A DNA stretch of 64,000 nt from Globodera rostochiensis (Eukaryota > Nematoda > Chromadorea > Rhabditida > Heteroderidae). Below the pieces are notes generated by a model. The model had not been told where the DNA came from, searched no databases, and worked only from the letters and a program-made list of their open reading frames with translations. The stretch is taken from NCBI GenBank assembly GCA_018350325.1, contig JAEVLN010000018.1, positions 438,185 through 502,184 of the forward strand. The letters run 5' to 3'. A program made the translations under genes and the position numbers. Of this stretch, positions 23,767 to 33,994 are shown piece after piece; the first letter of the stretch is position 1, and every line of letters starts with the position of its first letter.

Positions 23767-26700
23767 ATGAATCCAAATTTTCTTACTCGACTCAATTTTC
23801 TTCGACCTTCCACATCAATTCGTCGTGGTTTCGCTTCATTTCGGGATAATCAGCACGCACAACAACAAGAACATAATGTTGTTGCTGCGCCAATGCTGAA
23901 GTTCGAATGGCACCTCGGCAACCGTGTGGCTCGACTGGTCGGCCTTTTAGTTTTTGACATTTCGTCGACGCGACATTTTGTCGACTAACACAAACCCGGA
24001 CATTTCATCGCATATGCCAAAATACGACAAATTATGTCGGGGCGTACCGCTGGGGAATAAAAAAAGCCCCGAACAACTAGAAAAACCCATGCATATTGAT
24101 GAAATTTTGTTGTTTTTTTAATAAAAAAATTTTGAAAATTTCTTTACAATAAATTATGCATCACATCAGGTGATGGACGACAAGCACATCAATTCGTTGT
24201 CTCTGAGCATGCTAAACCAGCTGCACGCCAGCCTGCGCGAGCTGGACGCTCGGCGGGAGGTCAGAGCGGTGATCATCGCCGCCTCAGGGCCGGCCTACTC
24301 GACAGGACACGAGCTGTATGAACTGGTTAGTGTGTACGGCCTTAAATTGTGTTGCAAAATTTATATTTGAAAAATAATCAAAAAATGTAACCGACCAATT
24401 TGTTGTCAATTTTTCTGGGACAGGGCTAACTAAGTCTGGGACATTATTTCTCGACATTTTATATGAATTAGAGATCGGACCGATCGAGATTCTCGATCGT
24501 AATGTTTTAGATTCTTGATCGTAATCTCGATCGGTCCTCAAGTCCGATCTCTAATATGAATGAACTGCTCCAAATTTGGTGTTAAAGCAATTTTTCCTTT
24601 AAAAATTTTTTTTTAATATAAAATTTAGACTTTTGGGGAGGGGATGTTAAAAATTAAACAATCCGCGCCTCATTCCCTCCCCCTCCTCCCCCAGACAGTC
24701 GAAGCGGGAACAGCGAAGCATCGCGAAGTGTTCACCAAATGTCTTGAACTTGTCACATTCATGAAGCAAATGCAATTGCCCGTCATCGGTTTGTTTGTTG
24801 TTTTAAACAACAAAAAAAAGAAAGGAATTTGTTTTCATTTTTTTATGTGTTACCGCAGAAATTGTTTGTGAAATTTGGCCTTTTTAAGAATTTTGATTTT
24901 TTCTTCAGCTCACTCCTTTTAGGGATTGTTTTTTGTTTTTGTAAGTTTGTTGTGGTAATTAGCGATTAAACTTATGGTAATTCGCGATTAAACTTATTCC
25001 AATTAGCGATTAAACTTATTCCAAACTTATGGTAATTAGCGATTAAACTTATGGTAATTAGCGATTAAACTTATTCCAATTAGCGATTAAACCAGTTTTT
25101 TTCATTAAAAAACCATATCTCATTCATAAAAAACACCACTTCCCCACGCACAAAAACTAAATTTTGAATTTAAACTTTACAAATACCTACCTAATTTGTA
25201 AGGACTTTTTTGAATTTTAGCTGAGGTGGACGGTTTGGTGGCCGCGGCCGGCACTCAGTTGGTCACCTCCTGTGACATTGTTGTTGCGTCGGGACGTGCC
25301 AGCTTCTCTGTGGCCGGGTGCGCAATGTTCAAAACACAGGAACATGTGGCCAGACCAATTTTTTTGAGGGCTGGTGGAATTCCCCCCCCTCCCCACCCCC
25401 TCTGGCTACGACGTCGTCCCTGGTTCAAAAAAGGGATCAATAAAGTTTCAAAAAAAAACAAAAAACTTTTTTGAAAGCGTTTTTATATAAAAATTGGTCA
25501 TAATTTAACAGCATCAAATTGGGCCTGTTCTGTGCCACGCCGGCTGTGCCATTGTCCCGGTGTTTGCCGCCCAAAATTGTGGCCGACATGCTGTTGACCG
25601 GACGCTTCCTGGACGCCCAAAGTTTGTGCCATTAAAGTTGGGGGACCGAATATTTGATAAACCACAAAAGTTGGGTTGTCATTATTATTGTTTATAGAGT
25701 TCAATTTATTTAAAAATATTACAAAATGCACAAAAATTCGTGTTTAATTTGCTCGGCTTCAACCCGAGCCGACCGGAATTGAAACAAAACAAAAGAAAAC
25801 CGCAATTTCCTGAGAAAAAATCCCGGGTTGAAATGTGTCGCTTTTGAGGGTGTGCGGTTGGTTAACTGAACAATTTTCAAATACCCTGACACAACCCCCC
25901 CCCCCTGTTTCATTCAAATTTTCAAATGTTTTGCAGAGGCTTATAAGTTCGGGTTGGTCTCCCGCGCTGCGCACGTCAACGATATCACGCGGGAGACGCT
26001 TGCTGTTGCTGCGGCCATCTGCGAGAACAGTCGCTCGGTGACCGCCATGGGCAAGGCGTTCTTCTACGCCCAGCTGGACCAGAATGTGCACAACGCGTAC
26101 AGGCAATGGAATTGGGGGGAAATTAGATAATAATCGATAAATCAATGGCGGCGCCAGGAATTTTTTTCAGGGGGGGGCGATCCAAAAAGTCGATCCTTAG
26201 GGGGCAGGGCCGTAGCCAGAAATTTTCGGGGGGGGGCAAGCCAAAAAAAAGTCGATTCTTAGGGGTGCATTTTCCGGGTTTTATGTTTTTTTGTTAAGGA
26301 ACTTTTTTTCCCCAAAAAGTTGGATTTTAGAGGTGTGTTTCGCTTTTTATTGCATTCTTCTTAAGCAATTTTTGAAAAGCGTCTGCGCTCAAATGACCAA
26401 CTGAGCGCTTCTTTTTTTGCGCATTTTTTTCAAAACTTTTCAAGCGAGAGGGCGGGCGGGTCGGGGGAATTTTTTCTGAAGATTTAATATGATTCGTTAA
26501 GAAAATTGGTCCAAAACTGATTCATTTTTGCAAAACAATAGGGTCCCTCCTATGGTTTTTTTCCTAAAACAAATTTTCGGGGGGGGGCATGGCCCCTTCG
26601 GCCCCCCCCCCTGGCTGGGCCTGTTAGGGGGTGTATTTTCCCCTTTTTATTGCACTTTTGTTAAGCAATTTTCCCAAAAAATGTTCGATTTTAAGGGTGC

Positions 26701-27119
26701 ATTTTCCGTACGGTAATTTTTTGAAAAATTTAACGAAAATTCGTACTACCTCGGAGAATCATCAGGCTTTTTGTCTTGATTTCGGTGTTTCAGCAATTTT
26801 CCCGGTTTTTGATCGGGACCCAGGAAAATCTTGGAGGATTTTTAAATATCCTTTTTTCCTTTACAATCAAAACATGTAGGCCGATTTGTGTCCGATTAAA
26901 CCGATGACCATGTATTGTATATTTAAAAATTTTTAAAGAGATTTTATTGGGCAAAAAAAATTCAAAATTTTTGAATTTTAAATTTTTAGGCAAGCGACGG
27001 AGACAATTTGCGACAATTTGAAGTGGCGTGACGCGCAGGAGGGCATTTCGGCATTCCTTGCAAAGCCGAAGAGGAGCAAACAATGGACGCATACTGACGA
27101 AAAAGTGATCGCCGATTGA
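23767..27119 (+). CDS. mitochondrial enoyl-CoA hydratase/isomerase-family protein, ECHDC3 type
   Basis: A crotonase-fold protein. The precise substrate of ECHDC3 is not settled, so I assign no reaction. Seven exons in phase (23767-23937, 24170-24325, 24695-24788, 25221-25317, 25512-25621, 25937-26102, 26990-27119) encode 307 residues, the usual length. The N-terminus (RLNFLRPSTSIRRGFASF) is basic, Ser-rich and non-acidic, as in a mitochondrial targeting peptide. Crotonase blocks follow in order: RAVIIAASGPAYSTGHELYE (CoA-binding/oxyanion part), LPVIAEVDGLVAAAGTQLVTSCD (second oxyanion loop), SFSVAGIKLGL, and VADMLLTGRFLDAQKAYKFGLV. The Ser-x-Gly-His start of the HELYEL loop is typical of ECHDC3. 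The intron after 26102 starts with GC, and hAT-like elements sit in introns 2 and 6. The last exon and 3' flank were duplicated to 31590-32010. Confidence 0.9.
24469..24553. mobile_element. 85-bp single-palindrome hAT-like element, GATCGAG family
   Basis: The ends are TAGAGATCGGAC and GTCCGATCTCTA. The perfect 8-bp duplication ATATGAAT lies at 24461-24468 and 24554-24561. The whole body is GATCGAGATTCTCGATC-type palindrome. It lies in intron 2 of the ECHDC3-like gene. Confidence 0.88.
24957..25093. repeat. tandem repeat, GGTAATTAGCGATTAAACTTA
   Basis: Six to seven copies of about 22 bp built on TTAGCGATTAAACTTA, alternately joined by TTCCAA or TGGTAA, in intron 3 of the ECHDC3-like gene. Confidence 0.85.
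26144..26700. mobile_element. hAT-like miniature element relic interrupted by a second one
   Basis: GGCGGCGCCAGGAATTTTTTTC starts a relic related to the 17466-17682 element (shared AAAAGTCGAT and GGGTGTATTTT blocks). It is split at 26197-26204 by the 419-bp element described separately and resumes at 26624. Its own right end is not identifiable. Confidence 0.55.
26205..26623. mobile_element. hAT-like miniature element, CAGGGCC ends
   Basis: The ends are CAGGGCCGTAGCCAG and CTGGCTGGGCCTG, with a perfect 8-bp duplication TTAGGGGG (26197-26204 and 26624-26631). The interior begins and ends with G- and C-tracts. It is inserted in an older related element within intron 6 of the ECHDC3-like gene. 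Confidence 0.85.
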
Positions 27120-27415
27120 TTTATTATTGTTTGAATTGATCGGAGATTGATTATTATTGTTTGAACTGATCGGAGATTGATTGGACAGGACGAATGGTGG
27201 CGGCTTTTTTTGTTTGGCATTTACAGTTAAAGCGAATTTATGACATTACTACACTCTGTCAAGAATAGAATTTTTCCAAAGCCGTGCAGCGCAAACGTGA
27301 TCGGGCATTGGTGAAGTGATCGGGAAATTGATTATTGGGACTGATCAGTAGTTAACGGGCAGAAGCAATGTTTAACAAAACATGATACTTTGTCCTCCCT
27401 TTTCTGTGTTATCTC
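27120..27415. other. 3' flank of the ECHDC3-like gene
   Basis: Downstream sequence with direct repeats of TTATTATTGTTTGAA-TGATCGGAGATTGA. Most of it is repeated at 31747-32010, and the last part at 32460-32495. No gene. Confidence 0.6.
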
Positions 27416-28354
27416 TAGAGACCGGAATTTTGAAAAAGTCGGAATCAGGATTTGGAAAAGACAGGGTCAGGATTTACCAGGATCAAAATCCTGGTGCTTG
27501 ATGGGGAAAAGGATTTTTCAAAATTTTTTTCTAAAATTAACCAACCCTTTAGGATTTTCCAAAAGCAATACGCAATCTCAATTAAAAAATCCGCAACCCC
27601 AAAAAAGCCGCAATTTCCGCAATTTGAAAAATTAAACTTTTTGGTTGTGAAAAAAGTGGTTTACGTGAGGGTGGAGAATGTCCGGCGGCAGGGAGGCCAA
27701 TGCCATAATTTCGCCATATTTTAGAACATTATGAAAATTTTGCATTTTTTACGGGCAAATGATTTCCGAAAATACTGCTCTTTGATTAGTACAATTTGAA
27801 GTTTTTGGTTGCAAAAAAAAATGAATTTTTGAAAATTGCTTAACAAAAATGTAGAGTTGAACGGGATCGGGCCCGGCCGGGTTTGGTTGGGATTAAAAAT
27901 CAGTATCTTTGTTATGAAAATTGAATAAAAAATAAATTTTTTAATTATAAAATAAAAACTTTCTTTTAATGGGGGAAGGGTATGAGCAGAGGAAAAATGA
28001 CAAATAATTGGGTCGCACTCAAGCGGACCCGAACCCAAAACACAACTTTTACTTTGCGAAAAGACAACCATCAGGCCATAGATTTAATGACTCGTCCCAG
28101 CGTTTTTTAACCATAAAGTATAATTTGTTTCGAAATTTTTTTCCATCCGAAATAGGCGGATCCAAATTGCGGGAAAATCCAAAAAAATCCGCAAGCGCAA
28201 TCCGCAACGCCAAAAAGGCCGCGATTTCCGCAATCCGCAATTTCCTTACTCTACTACATGTAGGGATTTGTGTGTTCCGCTGGTTGGAAGTGAACGGTTA
28301 AAACGCCTATGGCGGGGGCAAAAGATCATCCATAAAGAAGCAGGCTAATGGGAC

Positions 28355-28427
28355 GCCCCGGTAGCTCAGTTGGAAGAGCTGCCCACGGATTGGGTGGAGG
28401 ACGTGGGTTCGAGTCCCACCCGGGGCT
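28355..28427 (+). tRNA. tRNA-like sequence, copy 1 of 3 (probably not a working tRNA)
   Basis: The acceptor stem GCCCCGG/CCGGGGC, D-arm GCTC-AGTTGGAA-GAGC, T-arm GTGGG-TTCGAGT-CCCAC and a downstream TTTT stop for RNA polymerase III are all good. The anticodon arm does not fold: CCCAC-GGATTGG-GTGGA has a mismatch, lacks the invariant U33 and needs an extra base before it. No anticodon can be assigned with confidence. Confidence 0.55.
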
Positions 28428-28639
28428 AACATTTTGCCTATTCTTTACTGGTAGCACCGGATGGTTGCCCAACCGTCGCCAGCGAAGCGATCGATGTGTG
28501 ATCGATCGATGGACCGAGGGACCGGTCCCGTTGAGGATGGAGCTGTAAGGATTTGTGTGTTCCGCTGGTTGGAAGTGAACGGTTAAAACGCCTAGGGCGG
28601 GGGCAAAAGATCATCCATAAAGAAGAAGGCTAATGGGAC

Positions 28640-28712
28640 GCCCCGGTAGCTCAGTTGGAAGAGCTGCCCACGGATTGGGTGGAGGACGTGGGTTCGAGTC
28701 CCACCCGGGGCT
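28640..28712 (+). tRNA. tRNA-like sequence, copy 2 of 3 (probably not a working tRNA)
   Basis: Identical over the 73 bases to the first copy, 285 bp downstream. The repeat unit also includes flanks starting GGATTTGTGTGTTCCGCTGG and ending GGATGGAGCTGTA. Confidence 0.55.
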
Positions 28713-28918
28713 AACATTTTGCCTATTCTTTACTACCGGATGGTTGCCCAACCGTCGCCAGCGAAGCGATCGATGTGAGATCGATCGATGGACCGAGGGA
28801 CCGGTCCCGTTGAGGATGGAGCTGTAGGGATTTGTGTGTTCCGCTGGTTGGAAGTGAACGGTTAAAACGCCTATGGCGGGGGCAAAAGATCATCCATAAA
28901 GAAGCAGGCTAATGGGAC

Positions 28919-28991
28919 GCCCCGGTAGCTCAGTTGGAAGAGCTGCCCACGGATTGGGTGGAGGACGTGGGTTCGAGTCCCACCCGGGGCT
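28919..28991 (+). tRNA. tRNA-like sequence, copy 3 of 3 (probably not a working tRNA)
   Basis: Identical over the 73 bases to the other two, 279 bp after copy 2. The tandem unit breaks off about 30 bp downstream, where the CAGGAT palindrome begins. Confidence 0.55.
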
Positions 28992-29233
28992 AACATTTTG
29001 CCTATTCTTTACTTACATAACGGACCTGGTCCGATTACCAGGATTCAGGACAGATCCTGGTTCGATTTGCCGGATCAGGATCAGGATTTGGAAATGACCA
29101 GGATCAGGATTTACCAGGATCAAAATCCTGGTTTTTCAGGATATCCTGATCCTGGTGCTCCGTCGAAATACCAGGATTCCGGATCAGGAGTCCTGGAAAA
29201 TCCTGGCAGGATTCCTGTCCTGTCCGGTCTCTA

Positions 29234-31589
29234 TTTATCTCTCTTTCTCCCCCTTCTGTTATTTTTCTTTGCCTCTCTCTCACTCTCTCCCTGGGTCACT
29301 CAATTTAGTACTTTGTCTCCCATTATCTCAGGGGTGCTAAATGTCCTTTTTTTAAAGATTTGTACTTTATTTGGGGTATACGTCCTTTTTTGTCCTTTAT
29401 TTGAGATTTCTAATTTTTGCTTAAAAATATCAACATTTTTATCCAAATTCTATTGTACTGGTTTTCAGGATAATTCTCATTTTTGGTTGCAAATCCCTTA
29501 ACAAATTGAGTCGAAAATTCAAAAATTTTCTCGGCTGCGCCTATCGGCACCGCCGAATCTATATTCACAATTCTCTCTCTGATTTAATTTTCGCATTTTG
29601 TTTACACCGTCGTGAATGATTTTGAATAATTTTAATATATAAATGCGCTTAAAATTTGGGCTGCCTCTCATTCCATTGTAATTGTGTATGCTTTTAGGCA
29701 ATATATTTTTATTTGGCTTTTTTTTGTTGTTTAATTTTATTTTGGCAACGCACAGGGTGTGAAAATAACATTGTTTTGGTGCCAAAAATGGAGATTTTTG
29801 ACCAAAATTTTAACCACGATTCGGCGCGGCACGATTCGGCGCCGACAAGTTTTTCGTTATAACTTTGTTCAAAGTCAACCAAACCAAAAATTTTTGGTAT
29901 CATATGAAAGCTTTTAGTATGCTGAACCTTTGATCAAGCTTAATTAAGCTAACCGACAAAAAAAGCTATTGCTTAAAACGTGTAAAATCTCAATTTTCCG
30001 TGCTATTTTTGCGCGGCTGAGTCATAACTTTTTTTATTCAAAGCCAAAAATACTCATTTTGGACATGTTTAAGTGGTTCAAAAACCGGTTCAAACATTTT
30101 TCCTAAACTTCTGACCTATTTTCCGAGCTTAGCTCGTTGAGACAAAGCGATTGGTATATAATTAATGCCGTTTTGGAATGGGGCGTTCACTATAGTTATC
30201 CCTAAATTTAGAAAACGTCTTATCTTTTTGTGTGACAGAAAACAAATTGAAATTTATAACCAAAAAAAAAAAAAAAATTGATTTTTGACTTTAACTGAAG
30301 ACACAAAAATAGGGGATAGGTAACGTCGCGTAGCTCTCCTGGCGTTTTAGCTTTAGTATTTCATTTTTACTTTTGGTACAGAAATGTCCCGGTTTACACT
30401 GGGACTCAGTCAGCCGGTATCCAAATGGCGTCTGATCGTATCCCGTCACATCTAAATCGATTTGTCTCGTCGAGAGCTGTCGAATGATACTAGATATGTT
30501 GCAATTGGTCCACAGGAAGATATAAAATTTTGGTCAAAAATCTCCATTTTTGCACTGGAATGACAAAAAATTTTGATTGTTCTATCGGTTTTAGCACCTA
30601 TGAAACCTTATATAAGTGATTTGATGATTTCGAGTTTGGGTGCTATGATCCATATTTTCCGATTTTTGTTCGGCACGAGCTTGCTTTGCGCGCACTGGGT
30701 AAGTTATTGTTCTTTGCTTTGGCCTTAAATGTAAATTTAAAAGGATAGATTTTTGTCTGATTTTGGATGAGAAATGGTTGCCAACGCGATTGGCATAAAG
30801 TGTTGTCCATACATTTGCTGCCCTAATAATTTTTTTTTATTGAAATTTAAATATGATTCTGCTGTTGTTGTTGTTGTTGTTTATGATAGAGGTTTATGAT
30901 AGATACTTCTCCGTCATTGCATTTTAGGTCGTAATTTGCCGTTTATTTAAATGTCGGGAAAACGGTGCAAAAAACATGATGACCGGGCCAGGACCAGTAG
31001 AGCAACAACGTCCAAGTTCCGATGAATGAAGACGCATTATTGAAAAAGTTGTATTTTTTCTCGGGTTTTTCTAATTAAAACAAACATTTGCTTACCCAAT
31101 TTGTTGTTAAAAAATTGCATTTTCCATTTTTACTCCATTTTTGGTTAAGGAATTTCAACGATACGATTTTTTGAGAATCTTGCTTTAGATCTGGGGAAAG
31201 GGGTCGGCGGTGCCCGCCGCCAAGAAAAAATTTGAATTTTTGATTCAATGTGTTATTTTAAAAATACGGTAATTTTTTGAAGCATTTTAGGAATGGGAGA
31301 GGTCCTGTGGCGCCGATAGGCGCCGCCTGGAATTTTTTTAAAGATTTAACGAAATTTGTTAATGGTTAGGAGTGAATTGATCAGGGGGGAGGGGACGGAC
31401 GGGGAAGAGATGGAGAAAATACCTGCGGGACGAAAGACCTGAAAGCGTGATTCAGTTTTATTTAAATCACTTTACTTTGCTAATAAAATCAGGCATTCTG
31501 CAAAATCGCGAGAAAGCACTCAATGGACTTAGACATCGTCGAGATATTAACTTGCGTCCGCTCCTCCGTTGCCCAAATGCATGTGTCTT
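29234..31589. other. repeat-rich intergenic region
   Basis: No gene seen. From left to right: the continuation of the duplicated flank (29234-29325); a truncated relic with TGTCCTTTTTTAAAGATTTG words as in the 35127 element (about 29334-29470); a SINE-like tail with GCGCCTATCGGCACC (29470-29557); a 770-bp inverted-repeat element; and two minus-orientation SINE tails (31200-31230, 31308-31345). The rest is AT-rich. Confidence 0.6.
29783..30552. mobile_element. inverted-repeat element with 30-bp perfect ends
   Basis: CAAAAATGGAGATTTTTGACC and nine further bases at 29783-29812 are exactly complementary to 30523-30552. The interior is AT-rich without a reading frame. No target duplication could be fixed, because the flanks GGTGC and GCACT extend the match with one indel. 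Parts of the interior (GCTTTTAGTATGCTGAACC; TTGATCAAG) recur inverted at about 15745-15790. Confidence 0.65.
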
Positions 31590-32010
31590 TTAAAGAGATT
31601 TTATTGGGCAAAAAAAAATTCAAAATTTTTGAAATTTAAATTTTTAGACAAGCGACGGAGACAATTTGCGACAATTTGAAGTGGCGTGACGCGCAGGAGG
31701 GCATTTCGGCATTCCTTGCAAAGCCGAAGAGGAGCAAACAATGGACGCATACTGACGAAAAAGTGATCGCCGATTGATTTATTATTGTTTGAATTGATCT
31801 GAGATTGATTATTATTGTTTGAACTGATCGGAGATTGATTGGACAGGACGAATGGTGGCGGCTTTTTTTGTTTGGCATTTACAGTTAAAGCGAATTTATG
31901 ACATTACTACACTCAGTCAAGAATAGAATTTTCTAAAGCTGCCCAGCGCAGACGTGATCGGGCATTGGTGAAGTGATCGGGAAATTGATTATTGGGACTG
32001 ATCAGTAAGG
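31590..32010 (+). pseudogene. duplicated last exon and 3' flank of the ECHDC3-like gene
   Basis: It matches 26934-27353 almost base for base, including the intron tail, the exon (here from about 31649, with A instead of G as its first base), the stop codon and the TTATTATTGTTTGAA repeats. No other exon of the gene is nearby, so the 42 codons cannot make a protein alone. The copy is in the same orientation about 4.65 kb from its source. Confidence 0.85.
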
Positions 32011-33994
32011 GCAATGAGGGTTTTCCTGAAATTGGTTTTGACTTTTTGGAAATTTCTAAAGATTTATTTATTTGAGAATTTATAAAACAATAAAGCAGTT
32101 TGAGATTTCCTTTTTGTAAATGTTATTATAAAAATAATGTTAAATGATGAACTGCTATAAGTTGCTTGGAATTGCGAAATTTTCATTCCTGTCGCTAGTT
32201 TCTTAAAACTAATTAAACGATTTGATACCAAATTTTTTTGAAAATTTTGATCTTTATGGGGTGCATTTTAGACAAAGAAAATAATTTAATTGGTTTTTAT
32301 TGCATTTTTGAAAACCCGGTCTCTTTTTGATGTATAAGCTCTGACTACTATCATTTTCAGATCAGTTCTGATCACTCAGGCTTGGTCATACATACATAAC
32401 TTTGCTTCTTTCTTTCTCACCCCGTCCCTTCCTGTTACTCTATTCCCCGGTCATTCTTTCTGGTGTACTTTGTCCTCCCTTTTCTATGTTATCTCTCACT
32501 CTCTCCCCTCTCTGTTATCTTTCTTTGCCTCTCTCTCTCTCTCTGGGTCACTCAATTTAGTACTTTCTCTCCCATTTATGCAGGGATGGGCAAAATCGGA
32601 AAATAAAATCTGAAACCCGAAATTTCGAAATCTTAAAAATCCAAAACGATTTTAAATCCGAAATCCGAAACGCCAAAAATCCCGGTATTTCCGAAATTCC
32701 GAAACCCGAAATTTTGCCCATCCCTGCTACATATCTCTTTCTTTGCTCCTTTTTTGCGATTCTTGCCGGTTCAAACAAATATAATATACCTACGTGTGTG
32801 TAGTAGTGTAATATGAAAATGTTGTTCCCTTTTTTGTACTATCAAAAAGAGATAAAATCATTGCCCCCCCCCTCCCTTCCCATCTCTAAAATCACCGGTT
32901 TGGGAGGGGTCGGGGAGTGGGGGGGGGGGAGCCTTTGCACCGCTCTTTTGTGGCGTTCATTATCAATCGTACGAGCCCACCAATTGTGCACGCACAATTT
33001 GCACTGATCGACGGACTCATTGAAATAACTCCGATGTGATTTTGTCTTTATACATACAATTAAATTAAGTTTAAATGTGCTCAATTTTGGGTTTAAAAAT
33101 ATTATTTTCTTTTATTTTTTAATATTAAATAAAGCGTCAATTTATTTGACCTTTACGAATTAATTACTTTCTTCTTTTTTGAATTTGCTGTGAGTTTTGA
33201 CAAATTTATAATATTGTACTTATTAAAAATGAAAATTTAATATTTTAACGTAAATTTTAAATGAGCTCTTTTTTTAATTTTAAAACCTTTTAATTCATTT
33301 TATAATTGTCGTCGTCAGTTTATCTGGTCTTAAATTTTTATAATTGTCCTTCAAACTTAAATGATTTTCATATTTCGTCCAAATTTTTAAAAAAATTTTA
33401 GAAAGGGTATAAAAATTGACAAAACTTCATTTTCAACATAAGCTTTTAAAAAAAATTTGATTTAAAATTTGGAAAATAAAAGTATAAAATTTAAATTTCC
33501 TAATTATTTAAAGTTTCAAAAAAATATTTTAATTACATATAATGTTTAAAGAAAGTCATACTTTTACTCTTTTTTTTATTAATTCGTTACTATTAACAAC
33601 GTTTGAGAAACTACCAAAATTGAAGGTACCCAACAAAAAAACATTAATTCGTCTTTATTATTAACTGCCTGACTCAGGCCAAAATGATGGGTTGACTTTT
33701 GCCCCGTCCACCGTAACCATAGAAATAGAAATTACCGACAAAAACTCCGTTTAAGCTTTAATTGTAGGCGAAAACAACACTTTTATAAGTGTTCAACAAA
33801 ATTGTCATTAATTAAAAAATAATTAGAATCGATTTTTCACATATTTTTTTCACTCTAAGCAAAAAGGTGAGTTTATCGGCAAGAGTAATTTTTTATTATT
33901 TAACAATTTTAAAAGATTGGATTTTTGTTTTTTTCCCCAAAATTTTTTATTTAATCCCCTTATTTAGGATTAGTAAATTTTGTTGACTCTTAAA
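32011..33994. other. AT-rich intergenic region before ribokinase
   Basis: It contains the rest of the duplicated flank (32458-32573, CTCTCT-rich), one CCGAAAT-family inverted-repeat element, and more than 1 kb of AT-rich DNA (32760-33990) with no recognisable feature. A TTATTTAG acceptor at about 33968 could be the trans-splice site for ribokinase. Confidence 0.5.
32581..32726. mobile_element. single-palindrome element, CCGAAATTTCG family
   Basis: The inverted ends are CAGGGATGGGCAAAAT and ATTTTGCCCATCCCTG. The interior is CCGAAAT/ATTTCGG words. The flanking octamers (CATTTATG, CTACATAT) do not match, so no target duplication supports it. Confidence 0.65.

Larger units (their letters stand above)
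27416..29233. mobile_element. hAT-like composite element carrying three tRNA-like repeats, CAGGAT family
   Basis: The ends are TAGAGACCGG and CCGGTCTCTA. The flanking octamers GTTATCTC and TTTATCTC match at 7 of 8. The left end (27416-27510) and right end (about 29020-29233) are clusters of CAGGAT/ATCCTG words. The core has ATCCGCAATTTCC words (27585-27625, 28150-28250) and a three-copy tRNA-like tandem repeat. The duplicated segment near 32488 shows the same flanks without the element, that is, an empty site. Confidence 0.75.

Noticed and set aside
28348..29097. Three small open frames translating GRPGSSVGRAAHGLGGGRGF
   Set aside because: They are translations of the tRNA-like repeats, a well-known source of spurious proteins.
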